A DNA stretch of 64,000 nt from the NCBI RefSeq assembly GCF_004216905.1, contig NZ_SGXJ01000003.1, positions 248,001 through 312,000 of the forward strand, in the 5' to 3' direction. Below, piece after piece: positions 8,652 to 17,384 of the stretch. Below the pieces are notes generated by a model that saw only the letters and a program-made list of their open reading frames with translations, made no database searches and was not told where the DNA came from. Source of the stretch: Kribbella sp. VKM Ac-2569 (GTDB lineage: Bacteria; Actinomycetota; Actinomycetes; Propionibacteriales; Kribbellaceae). Positions within the stretch are counted from its first letter, which is position 1. Each line of letters opens with the position of its first letter. The position numbers and the translations under genes are program-made.

Positions 8652-9838
8652 GCGCCCGGTGGCCGGCGTGGAGCCTGTTCGGCCTCTTTGTCGCACTGGC
8701 CGTGGCAACTCCCGTCCTGGTGGCGGTTCGCGGCGGCAACGCATCCGACGCGCTGGTCGCGATCGGGATCGGTTTCGCGCTCGTCGGTGCGCTGGTCGCG
8801 TCCCGGCAGCCCGCCAACGCGGTGGGATGGCTGCTGCTCGTCGCAGCTGTTGCCCTGGGCCTCGACACCCTCACGACCGTGTACGCCGGCCGGTCGTCGT
8901 CTCCCGGCGCGGAGTGGGCGGGGTGGCTCAACAGCTGGTTGTTGTTCGTGTGGCTTTATCTCCCGGCCCTGTTCCTCGCCTTGGTCTTCCCATCCGGCCG
9001 GCTGCTGTCGCGACGGTGGCGGATCGTTGTCGGGCTCGGCATCGGTGCGGTTGCGGCCAACGTGGTCGGGGCCGCTTTCGCACCCGGCGTACTCGAGATC
9101 CCCGCGGACCGCCCGATCCAGAACCCGCTGGGCGTCGAGGGAGCCGTTGGCAGCGCGCTCTCCTGGCTGTCCGGCGTCGGTGAACTCCTTGCGGCCGGCA
9201 CTCTCGTACTCGGTGGGCTCTCCTTGGTCCTGCGACTGCGGCGATCGCGCGGTCGCGAGCGTCAGCAGGTCACGTGGTTCGCCTACGTCTGCATACTGGC
9301 GCTCGCTCCGTTCGTCGTTCTCGCGCTGGTCAGCCTGGTCGGGGGTGACGAGTTCCCGCCGTGGCTGGACGTGGTCGCGGTGGTCGCCTGGTGGTCGCTG
9401 GTCTTCCTGCTCCTCGTCGGGCTGCCGTCGGCCATCGGCATCGCCATCCTGCGTCATCAGCTGTACGGGATCGACGTCGTCATCCACCGGACCCTTGTGT
9501 ACGGCGCTCTGACGTTGACGCTGGGTACGTCGTACCTCGGGAGTGTCCTGCTCCTCCAACTTGTGCTGAACCCGTTGACGCAGGGGTCGGATCTGGCGGT
9601 GGCGATGTCCACGCTCACGGTGGCGGCGCTGTTCCGCCCGGTGCGTTCGCGGATCCAGGCGCTGGTCGACCGGCGGTTCTTCCGGCGCCGGTACGACGCG
9701 GCCCGCACCCTGGAAGCGTTCGGCTCCCGGTTGCGGGACCAACTCGATGTCGATGCGCTGGGCAACGACCTGCGCGCCGTGGTTCGCGACACCATGCAGC
9801 CGGCCCACGTGACGCTGTGGTTGCGGGGTTCACGATGA
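8648..9838 (+). CDS. Membrane sensor paralogue 2 of 5
   Basis: A 396-aa homologue of the preceding protein with the same order of segments: ASRQPANAVGWLLL, FPSGRLLSRRWR, RHQLYGIDVVIHRTLVYGAL and the basic VDRRFFRRRYDAARTLEAFG linker, ending MQPAHVTLWLRGSR. The ATG at 8648 overlaps the previous stop (ATGA), so its translation is probably coupled. It differs from its siblings by Gly for Asp and His for Asn in the LYDIDVVIN motif, perhaps showing divergence of one copy. Confidence 0.8.
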   Translation: MSARWPAWSLFGLFVALAVATPVLVAVRGGNASDALVAIGIGFALVGALVASRQPANAVGWLLLVAAVALGLDTLTTVYAGRSSSPGAEWAGWLNSWLLFVWLYLPALFLALVFPSGRLLSRRWRIVVGLGIGAVAANVVGAAFAPGVLEIPADRPIQNPLGVEGAVGSALSWLSGVGELLAAGTLVLGGLSLVLRLRRSRGRERQQVTWFAYVCILALAPFVVLALVSLVGGDEFPPWLDVVAVVAWWSLVFLLLVGLPSAIGIAILRHQLYGIDVVIHRTLVYGALTLTLGTSYLGSVLLLQLVLNPLTQGSDLAVAMSTLTVAALFRPVRSRIQALVDRRFFRRRYDAARTLEAFGSRLRDQLDVDALGNDLRAVVRDTMQPAHVTLWLRGSR

Positions 9839-11007
9839 AGCGGTGGGTGCCGATCGGTTTGCTCTGGCTGCTTGCGGTCAGCGTCCCGGTGGGTGGTGTG
9901 GTGGACGATGTCACCAGCAGCGGCGGGATTCCGTCGTCCACCAGCTGGCTGGTGTTCGTCCTGGCCTTCGTGTCGGTCGGCGCGCTGATCGTGTCGCGGC
10001 GCCCCGGCCATCCGATCGGCTGGATCCTGCTCCTGGCCGGAGTGAGTTCGGTGCTGGTCGGATCCACCGGCTACGCGGCCGACGAGTTCATCCGGCTGGG
10101 CTCGGATCAGCCGGTCCTGGTGATCGGCTGGATCTCGACCTGGGCCTGGCTACCGGTCTGGCTGGCGCCGACCTTCGGTCTGCTGCTCTTTCCGACCGGC
10201 CGATTGCCGTCCAGGCGCTGGCGTCCGGTCGTCTGGCTTGCGATCGTCGGCTTCCTGGCGCAGTTCGTCACCGCCGCGTTCGCACCGGGGCCGATGCAGG
10301 ACGTCCCGATGGACAACCCGTTCGGGGTCGACGTCGGTATCGACCTGTGGAACCCGCTGAGAGCGGTGGGAATAGCCGCTCTGCTGATCGCAGTCGCGGC
10401 CTCCATCGTGTCGCTGGTGGTCCGCTACCGCGCCGCCCACGCGGTCGAGCGCCAGCAGATCAAGTGGCTGATGTACGCCGGGATGCTCGTCGCCGGCGGC
10501 CTCTGCGCGGTGGTCGCATTGGAGACAGTGATCGGGCCGGGGACCGCTCCTTACACCGAGGCGATCGCCTCCATGGCGCTGGCCACCGTCCCGGTCGCGA
10601 CCGGGATCGCGATCCTGCGGCACCGGCTGTTCGACATCGACGTCGTCGTCAATCGGACCCTCGTCTACGGCGGTCTGACGGTCTCGTTGGGCGCGGCGTA
10701 CGTCGGCAGCGTCCTCCTGCTGCAGTTGGTGCTGAGGCCGCTGACCGAGACGTCGGGCCTGGCGGTGGCGGTGTCGACGCTCGCGGTCGCCGCGTTGTTC
10801 CGGCCGGTCCGGTCGCGAATCCAGGCCGTGGTGGACCGGAGGTTCTTCCGGCGCAAGTACGACGCGGCCCGGACGTTGGCGGCCTTCGGCGGACGGCTGC
10901 GCGACGAACTGGATGTCGAGGCTCTCGGCACCGATCTCGAAGCCGTCGTTCGCGACACCATGCAGCCGGCGCACGTGTCCCTGTGGCTTCGGAGGGCCGA
11001 GCGATGA
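9835..11007 (+). CDS. Membrane sensor paralogue 3 of 5
   Basis: A 390-aa member of the tandem family, starting in an ATGA overlap at 9835. The N-terminal half (SRRPGHPIGWILLLAG, LFPTGRLPSRRWR) and the region around VERQQIKWLMYAG are shared with its neighbours. The C-terminus carries VDRRFFRRKYDAARTLAAFG and ends MQPAHVSLWLRRAER. The extracytoplasmic loops between the conserved blocks are the least similar parts, as expected if copies differ in the signal they detect (inference). Confidence 0.8.
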   Translation: MKRWVPIGLLWLLAVSVPVGGVVDDVTSSGGIPSSTSWLVFVLAFVSVGALIVSRRPGHPIGWILLLAGVSSVLVGSTGYAADEFIRLGSDQPVLVIGWISTWAWLPVWLAPTFGLLLFPTGRLPSRRWRPVVWLAIVGFLAQFVTAAFAPGPMQDVPMDNPFGVDVGIDLWNPLRAVGIAALLIAVAASIVSLVVRYRAAHAVERQQIKWLMYAGMLVAGGLCAVVALETVIGPGTAPYTEAIASMALATVPVATGIAILRHRLFDIDVVVNRTLVYGGLTVSLGAAYVGSVLLLQLVLRPLTETSGLAVAVSTLAVAALFRPVRSRIQAVVDRRFFRRKYDAARTLAAFGGRLRDELDVEALGTDLEAVVRDTMQPAHVSLWLRRAER

Positions 11008-12182
11008 GGGCCCGGATCGCACCTGTCCTGGCCTGGACGCTCGGCGCCATGGCCGTGGCACTCACCGGGATCGCGATCGGCCTGACGGCCGCCGCCGGAA
11101 CGATCGGGCTGGGCTGGGGAGACCTGATGGTCGTGATGGTGGTGGTGTTCTGCGCCGTCGGGATCCTGATCGCGCGACGGCATCCGCGTAACCCGATCGG
11201 CTGGATCTTCTGTGCGTCCGCAGTGATCAACGGCGTCGGGTCCGTGGCCAGAGGGTACGCCGACTATCGGCAGGCCGGGGCGGGTTCGGCCGGCTCGCTC
11301 GCGGAGGCCGCGGCGGTGTACGCGACCGTGTCGTGGATTCCGGTCATCCTGGTGCCGGCGGCGTACCTGCCCTTGCTGTTCCCGGACGGCCGGCTGCTCT
11401 CGGCACGGTGGCGGCCGGTGGCGTGGTGCGGCGTACTCGGTATCGCCGGACTCTTCGTCGCCAGCGCCACGAAACCAGGTCCGCTCGAGGATTTCCCCAC
11501 CCTGACGAACCCGTACGCGGTCGACAGCGTGGTACAGACGATCGCCGAGGGGATGACCGCGCTGGCGGCACTGATCGTCCTGGTGGCCTCCCCGGTGTCG
11601 CTGATCCTGCGGTTCCGCAAAGCCGGCTACGAGCAGCGCCAGCAGATCAAGTGGCTGGTCTGGTCCGGCGCGCTGGCCGCCGCGACGATCGCGATCGGCA
11701 CGGTCGGCTACGAGCTGCTCACTCCCGCGGTGGCCAACGCCGCGATCCTGCTCAGCGTTCTCGGTCTGCCGATCGCGACCGGCATCGGAATCCTGCGGCA
11801 TCGCCTCTACGACATCGACGTGGTGATCAACCGCACGATCGTGTACGGCGCTCTGACCGTCACGCTGGCCGCCGGATATCTGGGCAGTGTCCTGCTGCTC
11901 CAGCTCCTGTTGCGTCCGGTGACGCAGGGCTCGGGACCGGCCGTCGCGGTGTCCACACTGGTGGTCGCGGCCCTGTTCCGCCCGGTCCGGTCGCGAATCC
12001 AGGCCGCGGTGGACCGACGCTTCTTCCGCCGCCGGTACGACGCAGCACGGACCCTCGAGGCGTTCGGCGTACGTCTGCGGGAGCAACTGGATCTCGATGC
12101 GCTGGGCAACGACCTGCAAGGCGTGGTGCGCGACACCATGCAGCCGACCCAGGTGACGCTGTGGCTGCGGAGCCGGCCATGA
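11004..12182 (+). CDS. Membrane sensor paralogue 4 of 5
   Basis: A 392-aa member of the tandem family, starting in an ATGA overlap at 11004. Conserved blocks are ARRHPRNPIGWIF, LFPDGRLLSARWR, QRQQIKWLVWSG, RHRLYDIDVVINRTIVYGAL and VDRRFFRRRYDAARTLEAFG, ending MQPTQVTLWLRSRP. As in the other copies, no catalytic domain follows the linker. Confidence 0.8.
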   Translation: MRARIAPVLAWTLGAMAVALTGIAIGLTAAAGTIGLGWGDLMVVMVVVFCAVGILIARRHPRNPIGWIFCASAVINGVGSVARGYADYRQAGAGSAGSLAEAAAVYATVSWIPVILVPAAYLPLLFPDGRLLSARWRPVAWCGVLGIAGLFVASATKPGPLEDFPTLTNPYAVDSVVQTIAEGMTALAALIVLVASPVSLILRFRKAGYEQRQQIKWLVWSGALAAATIAIGTVGYELLTPAVANAAILLSVLGLPIATGIGILRHRLYDIDVVINRTIVYGALTVTLAAGYLGSVLLLQLLLRPVTQGSGPAVAVSTLVVAALFRPVRSRIQAAVDRRFFRRRYDAARTLEAFGVRLREQLDLDALGNDLQGVVRDTMQPTQVTLWLRSRP

Positions 12183-13384
12183 CAGCGCGGCTGCCCTGGC
12201 TGATCTGCGCCGGTGCGAGCGTCGTCGGGATTCCCGCAGCGGTGGTGGTGACCACGGTCGGGAGGACAGGGCCGATGGAACTGCTGGGCGGCGCCGGTTT
12301 CGCGCTGGCCGGCCTCGGCGCCGCCGCCATCGGCGCGGTGGTCGCGTCCCGGCTTCCGCGGCACGCCGTGGGCTGGATCCTGCTCGCACTCGGCGTCGGG
12401 ATCGACCTGCCGTTCGCGCCGGAGGCTTACGCCGAGCTGAGCCTGGTGCCGGGTTCCGGTCCGCTACCCGGTGATGAGTGGGCAGCATGGGTCAGCAGCT
12501 GGGCCACCGTCCCGGCGTTCTTCGGTCTGACCGCCTTCCTGTTCATGCTCTTTCCGACAGGCCGGCTGCCGTCGCGACGATGGCGCTGGGCCGGTTGGTT
12601 CGTCGCTGTCAGCGTCGCGCTGGCGACGGTGGCCGTGGCACTCGCACCGGACGAGATCGATTCCGGCTTCGACAACCCGGTCGCGCCGACCGGCCGGGGA
12701 GCCGAGTTCGCCCGCTGGCTGTCGGACGCCACCGATCTGCTAGCAGCTCCGGTGCTGGTGATCGCCACGGCCGCCTTGGTCGTACGCCTGCGACGATCGG
12801 GAGGGGTCGAACGTCAACAGCTCAAATGGTTCACCTACGCCGCCGTGATGGTCGGCGCGGGGATCGGGGCCGGCAGCGCGATGCCTCCCGGGCGGGTCGC
12901 CAACGCCGCCTACATCGTCGGCCTGCTGGCTGTCGCCGGGCTGCCGGTCGCCGCCGGGCTGGCGGTCCTCCGATATCGCCTCTACGACATCGACCTGGTG
13001 ATCAACAAGACGTTGGTGTACGGCGCTCTGACCGTGACGCTTGGTACGGCGTACCTGGGAAGTGTCCTGCTGTTGCAGGTGGTATTGGGTCCGGTGACGC
13101 AGGGCTCAGGGCTGGCCGTGGCGGTGTCGACGTTGGCGGTTGCGGCCCTGTTCCGCCCGGTGCGGTCGCGGATCCAGGCCGGGGTGGATCGGCGGTTCTT
13201 CCGGCGCCGGTACGACGCGGCTCGGACGCTGGACGCGTTCGGTGCACGGCTGCGCCATGAACTCGACCTGCAGGCGCTGGCCGCCGATCTGCGCACCGTC
13301 GTACACGACACCATGCAGCCGACTCACGTGTCGCTGTGGCTGCGAACCGAAGACCGTAACGATTCCCGGACGACGTACCAGTAG
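12179..13384 (+). CDS. Membrane sensor paralogue 5 of 5
   Basis: A 401-aa last member of the tandem array, starting in an ATGA overlap at 12179. It has ASRLPRHAVGWILL, LFPTGRLPSRRWRW, VERQQLKWFTYAA, RYRLYDIDLVINKTLVYGAL and VDRRFFRRRYDAARTLDAFG, ending MQPTHVSLWLRTED plus a short tail. Its last codons contain the motif also found before the first sensor gene. The phosphatase gene starts 12 bp after its stop. Confidence 0.8.
   Translation: MTARLPWLICAGASVVGIPAAVVVTTVGRTGPMELLGGAGFALAGLGAAAIGAVVASRLPRHAVGWILLALGVGIDLPFAPEAYAELSLVPGSGPLPGDEWAAWVSSWATVPAFFGLTAFLFMLFPTGRLPSRRWRWAGWFVAVSVALATVAVALAPDEIDSGFDNPVAPTGRGAEFARWLSDATDLLAAPVLVIATAALVVRLRRSGGVERQQLKWFTYAAVMVGAGIGAGSAMPPGRVANAAYIVGLLAVAGLPVAAGLAVLRYRLYDIDLVINKTLVYGALTVTLGTAYLGSVLLLQVVLGPVTQGSGLAVAVSTLAVAALFRPVRSRIQAGVDRRFFRRRYDAARTLDAFGARLRHELDLQALAADLRTVVHDTMQPTHVSLWLRTEDRNDSRTTYQ
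13346..13365 (+). promoter_or_regulatory. Second copy of the sensor-operon motif
   Basis: ACCGAA, one G, then ACCGTAACGATTC. It matches the motif at 7346-7364 except for that inserted base. It sits inside the last codons of sensor gene 5, 31 bp before the SpoIIE-phosphatase start, where an internal promoter could lie. Confidence 0.4.
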
Positions 13385-13396
13385 AAAGGGCTTGTG

Positions 13397-15031
13397 ATGG
13401 CCGCACTGAGCAGCACCTTCCGCCGCCTCCGCAGGCGAACCGCCGCCGGGGCAGGCCTCCCGACGCCCGAGGATCGCGCGCAACCGGTCCCGGGCGACGA
13501 GGCGACGCCGGTCGACATCGCACCCAACGATCCGCTCCTGGCATACCTGCAGAGCGCGAGCGGCGCTGTGGACGTGGAGGCACTCGAGCTCGACTCGCCC
13601 GCGCTGGCAGAGCTCAAGGCCGCGGGCGTCAAGCTCGCCGTGCCGCTGGTGAGCCAGGGCGAGCTGATCGGCGTACTGAACCTCGGGCCGCGCCGGTCCG
13701 AGCAGGAGTACTCCAGCGACGACCGCAAGCTGCTCGACAACCTCGCCGCGCAGGCTGCGCCGGCGCTGCGGGTCGGTCAGCTGGTCCGCCAGCAACAGGC
13801 CGAGGCCCGCACCCGCCAGCGCTTTGAGCAGGAGCTCGAGGTCGCCCGGCTGATCCAGCAGAACTTCCTGCCCAAACAGCTCCCCGAGTTGTCCGGCTGG
13901 CAGGTCGCGGCCTGCTACCAACCGGCGCGTGAGGTGGGCGGCGACTTCTACGACGTGATCCCCTTGACCGACGGTCAGGTCGGCTTCGTCATCGGCGATG
14001 TCACCGACAAGGGCGTACCGGCGGCGCTGGTCATGGCCGCCACCCGCAGCGTGCTGCGTGCCTCCGCCCAGCGACTGATCGAACCTGGCGCGGTACTCGA
14101 GCGGGTCAACGAACACCTCTGCCCGGACATGCCCGCGAAGATGTTCGTCACCTGCCTGTACGGCGTTCTGGACCCGGACACCGGCCACTTCCGGTTCGCC
14201 AATGCCGGGCACGATCTGCCGTACGTGAAGACAGCCCTGGGCTCGGTCGAGTTGCGCGCCCGGGGGATGCCGCTGGGTCTGATGACCGGGATGAAGTACG
14301 AGGAGCGGGAGACCCTGCTCGCGCCCGGTGATTCGTTGCTGCTGCACTCCGACGGCATTGTCGAAGCACACGATCCGCAGGGCCAGATGTTCGGCTTCCC
14401 ACGCCTCAAGGAAGCGGTTGCACGGTACCCAGGGGGTGGCGAGCTGATCGACCTGGTGCTTGCGGACCTGCACGCCCATACCGGGCCCGACGCCGAGCAG
14501 GAGGACGACATCACCATGGTCGTGCTGCAACGTGAGCCGGCTCGGGGCGACAGCCCGAACGGCAAGGTCGCGGGCGAGCTGCTCATCGAGTTCGAGGTGC
14601 CGAGTGCCCAGGGCAACGAGCGGATGGCGCTCGAACGAGTCGCCGCCACAGTCGGTCCGCTCGGCCTCGAGCCCGCGCGGCTCCGTCGCCTGGAGACCGC
14701 GGTCGCCGAAGCCACGATGAACGCGATGGAACACGGCAACTCCTACCGGGCCGACCGCCCGGTCACGGTCCGGGTGTACGCCGAGACCGGCCGGATCCGC
14801 GTCGAGGTCGCCGACCTCGGTGGTGCCCGGTCGGCCCCCGATCAGGCCGAGGTACCGGACCTGGAGGCGAAGCTCGCAGGTCTCCAGCGGCCTCGGGGCT
14901 GGGGATTGTTCCTGATCAAGAACATGGTCGACGAGGCCCGCGAGACCGGCGACGGCGAACACCACACCGTCGAGCTCGTCATGCACCTCGAACCGGAGTC
15001 GACGCAAGGAGCCGACGATGACGACACGTGA
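13397..15031 (+). CDS. GAF-SpoIIE phosphatase fused to RsbW-like HATPase
   Basis: A 544-aa partner-switching protein. Residues 40-125 look like a short GAF domain and are followed by a helical linker to about 160. The PP2C/SpoIIE phosphatase spans about 165-380, with metal-binding acidic residues in GGDFYDV (D183), GDVTDKG (D201), SDGIVEA (D319) and EDDITMV (D371). The C-terminus is an anti-sigma-type GHKL ATPase, with N-box EATMNAMEHGN near 438-448 and G-box RGWGLFLIKNMVDE. Both opposing activities, dephosphorylating and phosphorylating a STAS partner, may thus be in one chain. The two STAS genes overlap or follow directly. No sigma-factor gene is nearby. Confidence 0.9.
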   Translation: MAALSSTFRRLRRRTAAGAGLPTPEDRAQPVPGDEATPVDIAPNDPLLAYLQSASGAVDVEALELDSPALAELKAAGVKLAVPLVSQGELIGVLNLGPRRSEQEYSSDDRKLLDNLAAQAAPALRVGQLVRQQQAEARTRQRFEQELEVARLIQQNFLPKQLPELSGWQVAACYQPAREVGGDFYDVIPLTDGQVGFVIGDVTDKGVPAALVMAATRSVLRASAQRLIEPGAVLERVNEHLCPDMPAKMFVTCLYGVLDPDTGHFRFANAGHDLPYVKTALGSVELRARGMPLGLMTGMKYEERETLLAPGDSLLLHSDGIVEAHDPQGQMFGFPRLKEAVARYPGGGELIDLVLADLHAHTGPDAEQEDDITMVVLQREPARGDSPNGKVAGELLIEFEVPSAQGNERMALERVAATVGPLGLEPARLRRLETAVAEATMNAMEHGNSYRADRPVTVRVYAETGRIRVEVADLGGARSAPDQAEVPDLEAKLAGLQRPRGWGLFLIKNMVDEARETGDGEHHTVELVMHLEPESTQGADDDDT

Positions 15032-15383
15032 AGCCCTCGCCCACGTACGCCGGCGGGACGGTGTAGCGGTCATCGAACTGATCGGTGATCTCAACGCCGC
15101 GGCCGAGTCCGCACTGGACGAGGCCTGGACCGCCGCGACCACCGTACGGCCCGATGCCGTGGTGCTCAGCTTCGAGAACAGCGGCTACATCAATTCGACC
15201 GGCATCGCGCTGGTGGTGGGCCTGCTCGCGAGCGCGCGGGCACACCGCATCCCGATCCGGGCGTACGGCCTCACCGACCACTACCGCGAGATCTTCGAGA
15301 TCACCCGGCTGGCCGACTTCATGGCGATCGAGAACGACGAGGACAGCGCCGTACAGGGCGTGGGAGGGGACAGAAATGGCTGA
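15018..15383 (+). CDS. STAS anti-sigma-factor antagonist 1
   Basis: A 121-aa single STAS-domain protein of the SpoIIAA/RsbV type. The phosphorylatable serine is expected in GYINSTGIALV, and the protein continues with the ARAHRIPIRAYGLTDHYREIFEITRL block seen in this family. The gene overlaps the end of the phosphatase gene by 14 nt, so translation is coupled. It is the predicted substrate of the fused phosphatase/kinase. Confidence 0.88.
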   Translation: MTTREALAHVRRRDGVAVIELIGDLNAAAESALDEAWTAATTVRPDAVVLSFENSGYINSTGIALVVGLLASARAHRIPIRAYGLTDHYREIFEITRLADFMAIENDEDSAVQGVGGDRNG

Positions 15384-15726
15384 GGCAACAGCGACATTCG
15401 ACGTACGCCGGACGGGGACGGCGGGCGTGGTCGACATCCGGGGAGACGTGACAGCGGGCTCGGAGGACGTCCTGATGAAGGCGTACGAGAGCGCCGGCGA
15501 CGTCACGGCGGTGATCCTCAACTTCACCGGACTGTCGTACATGAACAGTGGCGGCATCGGGCTGCTGGTCACCCTGCTGGTGCGGGCCCGACGGCGGTCG
15601 CAACAGCTGCTGGCCTACGGCCTGTCCGAGCACTACAGCCAGATCTTCGAGCTGACCCGCCTCGACGAGGCGATCGGCATCCACGACACCGAGCAGGATG
15701 CGCTGGCCGCGGCCGGCGCGGCATAG
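15376..15726 (+). CDS. STAS anti-sigma-factor antagonist 2
   Basis: A 116-aa second STAS protein. The predicted phosphoserine lies in SYMNSGGIGLLV, followed by LLAYGLSEHYSQIFELTRLDEAIGI. It overlaps the first STAS gene by 8 nt and has a GGGAGGGGA ribosome site. Two different antagonists next to one phosphatase suggest either two output branches or a regulatory complex; this is inference. Confidence 0.88.
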   Translation: MAEATATFDVRRTGTAGVVDIRGDVTAGSEDVLMKAYESAGDVTAVILNFTGLSYMNSGGIGLLVTLLVRARRRSQQLLAYGLSEHYSQIFELTRLDEAIGIHDTEQDALAAAGAA

Positions 15727-15739
15727 AGGGGCGCACGCC

Positions 15740-16498
15740 ATGACCAACAGCAGCAACGACAAGCCCGCCGCGGCAGGCCGCGACGAGGCCAACTGGGCGA
15801 AAATGGTTTCGCGGCTGAAGGTCTCACAGGTGCCCGAAGGCGCCATGAATCTCAACGTGGACGGCCGGCAGCTCACCAGCCCGATCCAGGGCTTCGGGAA
15901 GATGTGGCAGAAGACCTACGTGGTGCGGCTACCGTCCGAGCGCGTCGCGCCGACCGAGCTGATCGCCACCTGGCGCAAGGATTTCGGTGACTTCTGGCCG
16001 CCGGGCAATCACTTCTACGCACCGCTGACCGGCATCGAACCCGGTGAGGTCGCGCTGCTCAACATGAAGGTGCCCGGCATGAAGCTGTCGACCGGCGTCA
16101 TGGTTCTGTACGCCGACGAGGAGTCGTTCACGTTGATGACGCCGCAGGGTCACATGTTCGCCGGCTGGATCACCTTCAGCGCGGCGCAGCAGGACGACGC
16201 GACCGTCGTCCAGGCGCAGGTTCTGATGCGTGCCTCGGATCCGATCTTCGAGCTGGCCCTCGTGATGGGTGGCCATCGCCAGGAAGACCAGTTCTGGATC
16301 CAGACGCTCGGCAACGTGGCCGCGCACTTCGGACATCCGGACGCGACGGTGGACACCAAGGTCGTCTGCGTGGACAGGAAACGGCAGTGGTCGAGGTGGC
16401 GCAACGTGTGGCACTCCTCGGCGATCCGCTCCGCGATCTACATGGCCGAAGCACCCATCCGCGGCGCCAGAAGCCTCACCCACCGGACCGGCGCCTGA
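15740..16498 (+). CDS. Protein of unknown function, SRPBCC/DUF1990-like (tentative)
   Basis: A 252-aa soluble protein, last gene of the partner-switching operon, 13 bp after STAS 2. Notable features are LTSPIQGFGKMWQKTYVVRL, a WRKDFGDFWPPGNHFYAPL segment and a run of strands (VMVLYADEESFTLMTPQGHMFAGWITFSA). The strand-rich core with a late amphipathic region resembles lipid- or ligand-binding START/SRPBCC domains, but I cannot confirm the family. Its conserved position next to STAS proteins would be the best clue to its role. Confidence 0.7.
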   Translation: MTNSSNDKPAAAGRDEANWAKMVSRLKVSQVPEGAMNLNVDGRQLTSPIQGFGKMWQKTYVVRLPSERVAPTELIATWRKDFGDFWPPGNHFYAPLTGIEPGEVALLNMKVPGMKLSTGVMVLYADEESFTLMTPQGHMFAGWITFSAAQQDDATVVQAQVLMRASDPIFELALVMGGHRQEDQFWIQTLGNVAAHFGHPDATVDTKVVCVDRKRQWSRWRNVWHSSAIRSAIYMAEAPIRGARSLTHRTGA

Positions 16499-16517
16499 CG
16501 CTGTAATCCTGTCTGGT

Positions 16518-17384
16518 TCACAGCATTGCTGCTTCAGTGAGCGCGGTCAGCAGTGCTGTGATCGCCGGCGGGTCCGGCGGTTCGCCGTACGTCGCGGCGT
16601 ACACGTGCCGAAGCGAGCCGGGCAGCTCGGTGGCGATGATGCCGTCGACATGGTGGCTGCGGAGGGCGAGGCCGGGCAAGGTGGTCACCCCGAGGCCGGC
16701 CGCGACGAGTGCTTGCATCACCACCATGTCGTCGGACGTGTACCCGATTCGCGGCTCGTAGCCGGCCGCCGCGCACAGCGAGATCAGGTGCCTGCGGCAA
16801 CGATCGCAGCCGGCGATCCAGGTCGCGTCGTGGAGTCCGGCGAGGGTGGCCGGCTGGTCTTTCGACAGCAGGTACAGCGGATCGTCCAGCAAATGGTGCA
16901 GTCGAACACCGGTCGGCTCCGGCTCGGTCTCGTCGTACCGAAAGACGATCGCGACATCGATCGTGCCGGTGCGCAACAGTTCGAGCGCCTCCGGCGGATG
17001 GGTGTCGATGAGGCTGACCTCGAGACCGGGGTGTTTGCCGGCCAGCGCCGAGACGGCGCCTGGTACGAGTGATCCGATCGCGGACGAGAAGGCCGCCAGG
17101 CGGAGGCGCCCTGCGCTCAGTCCGACGTAGGCCGCGAGTTCGGCGTCGACGGCGTCGATCCGGCCGATGATCTCCGCTGCGCGGGCAGCAAGCAATCGGC
17201 CCGCTTCGGTCAGGCGGATGCCGCGGCCCGCGCGCTGCAGCAGTCGTGCGCCCGTCTCAGCCTCGAGGCGGGCGAGGTGATGAGTGACGGACGGCTGCGA
17301 GTAGTGCAGTTCGCGCGCCGCGGCGGTGACCGATCCGTGGCGCGCGACGGCGTCGATGACGCGCAGTCTCGTGACATCGAGCAT
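16518..17384 (-). CDS. LysR-family transcriptional regulator
   Basis: A 288-aa LysR-type regulator. The N-terminal helix-turn-helix (RLRVIDAVARHGSVTAAARELHYSQPSVTHHLARLE) is canonical. The effector-binding domain starts near residue 90 (GRLRLAAFSSAIGSLVPGAVSAL). It contains an unusual CDRCRRHLISLC stretch with three Cys, which might sense redox state or thiols; that is inference. It is divergent from the cysteine-dioxygenase-like gene across 74 bp, the usual layout for a LysR protein and its target. Confidence 0.9.
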   Translation of the reverse strand: MLDVTRLRVIDAVARHGSVTAAARELHYSQPSVTHHLARLEAETGARLLQRAGRGIRLTEAGRLLAARAAEIIGRIDAVDAELAAYVGLSAGRLRLAAFSSAIGSLVPGAVSALAGKHPGLEVSLIDTHPPEALELLRTGTIDVAIVFRYDETEPEPTGVRLHHLLDDPLYLLSKDQPATLAGLHDATWIAGCDRCRRHLISLCAAAGYEPRIGYTSDDMVVMQALVAAGLGVTTLPGLALRSHHVDGIIATELPGSLRHVYAATYGEPPDPPAITALLTALTEAAML

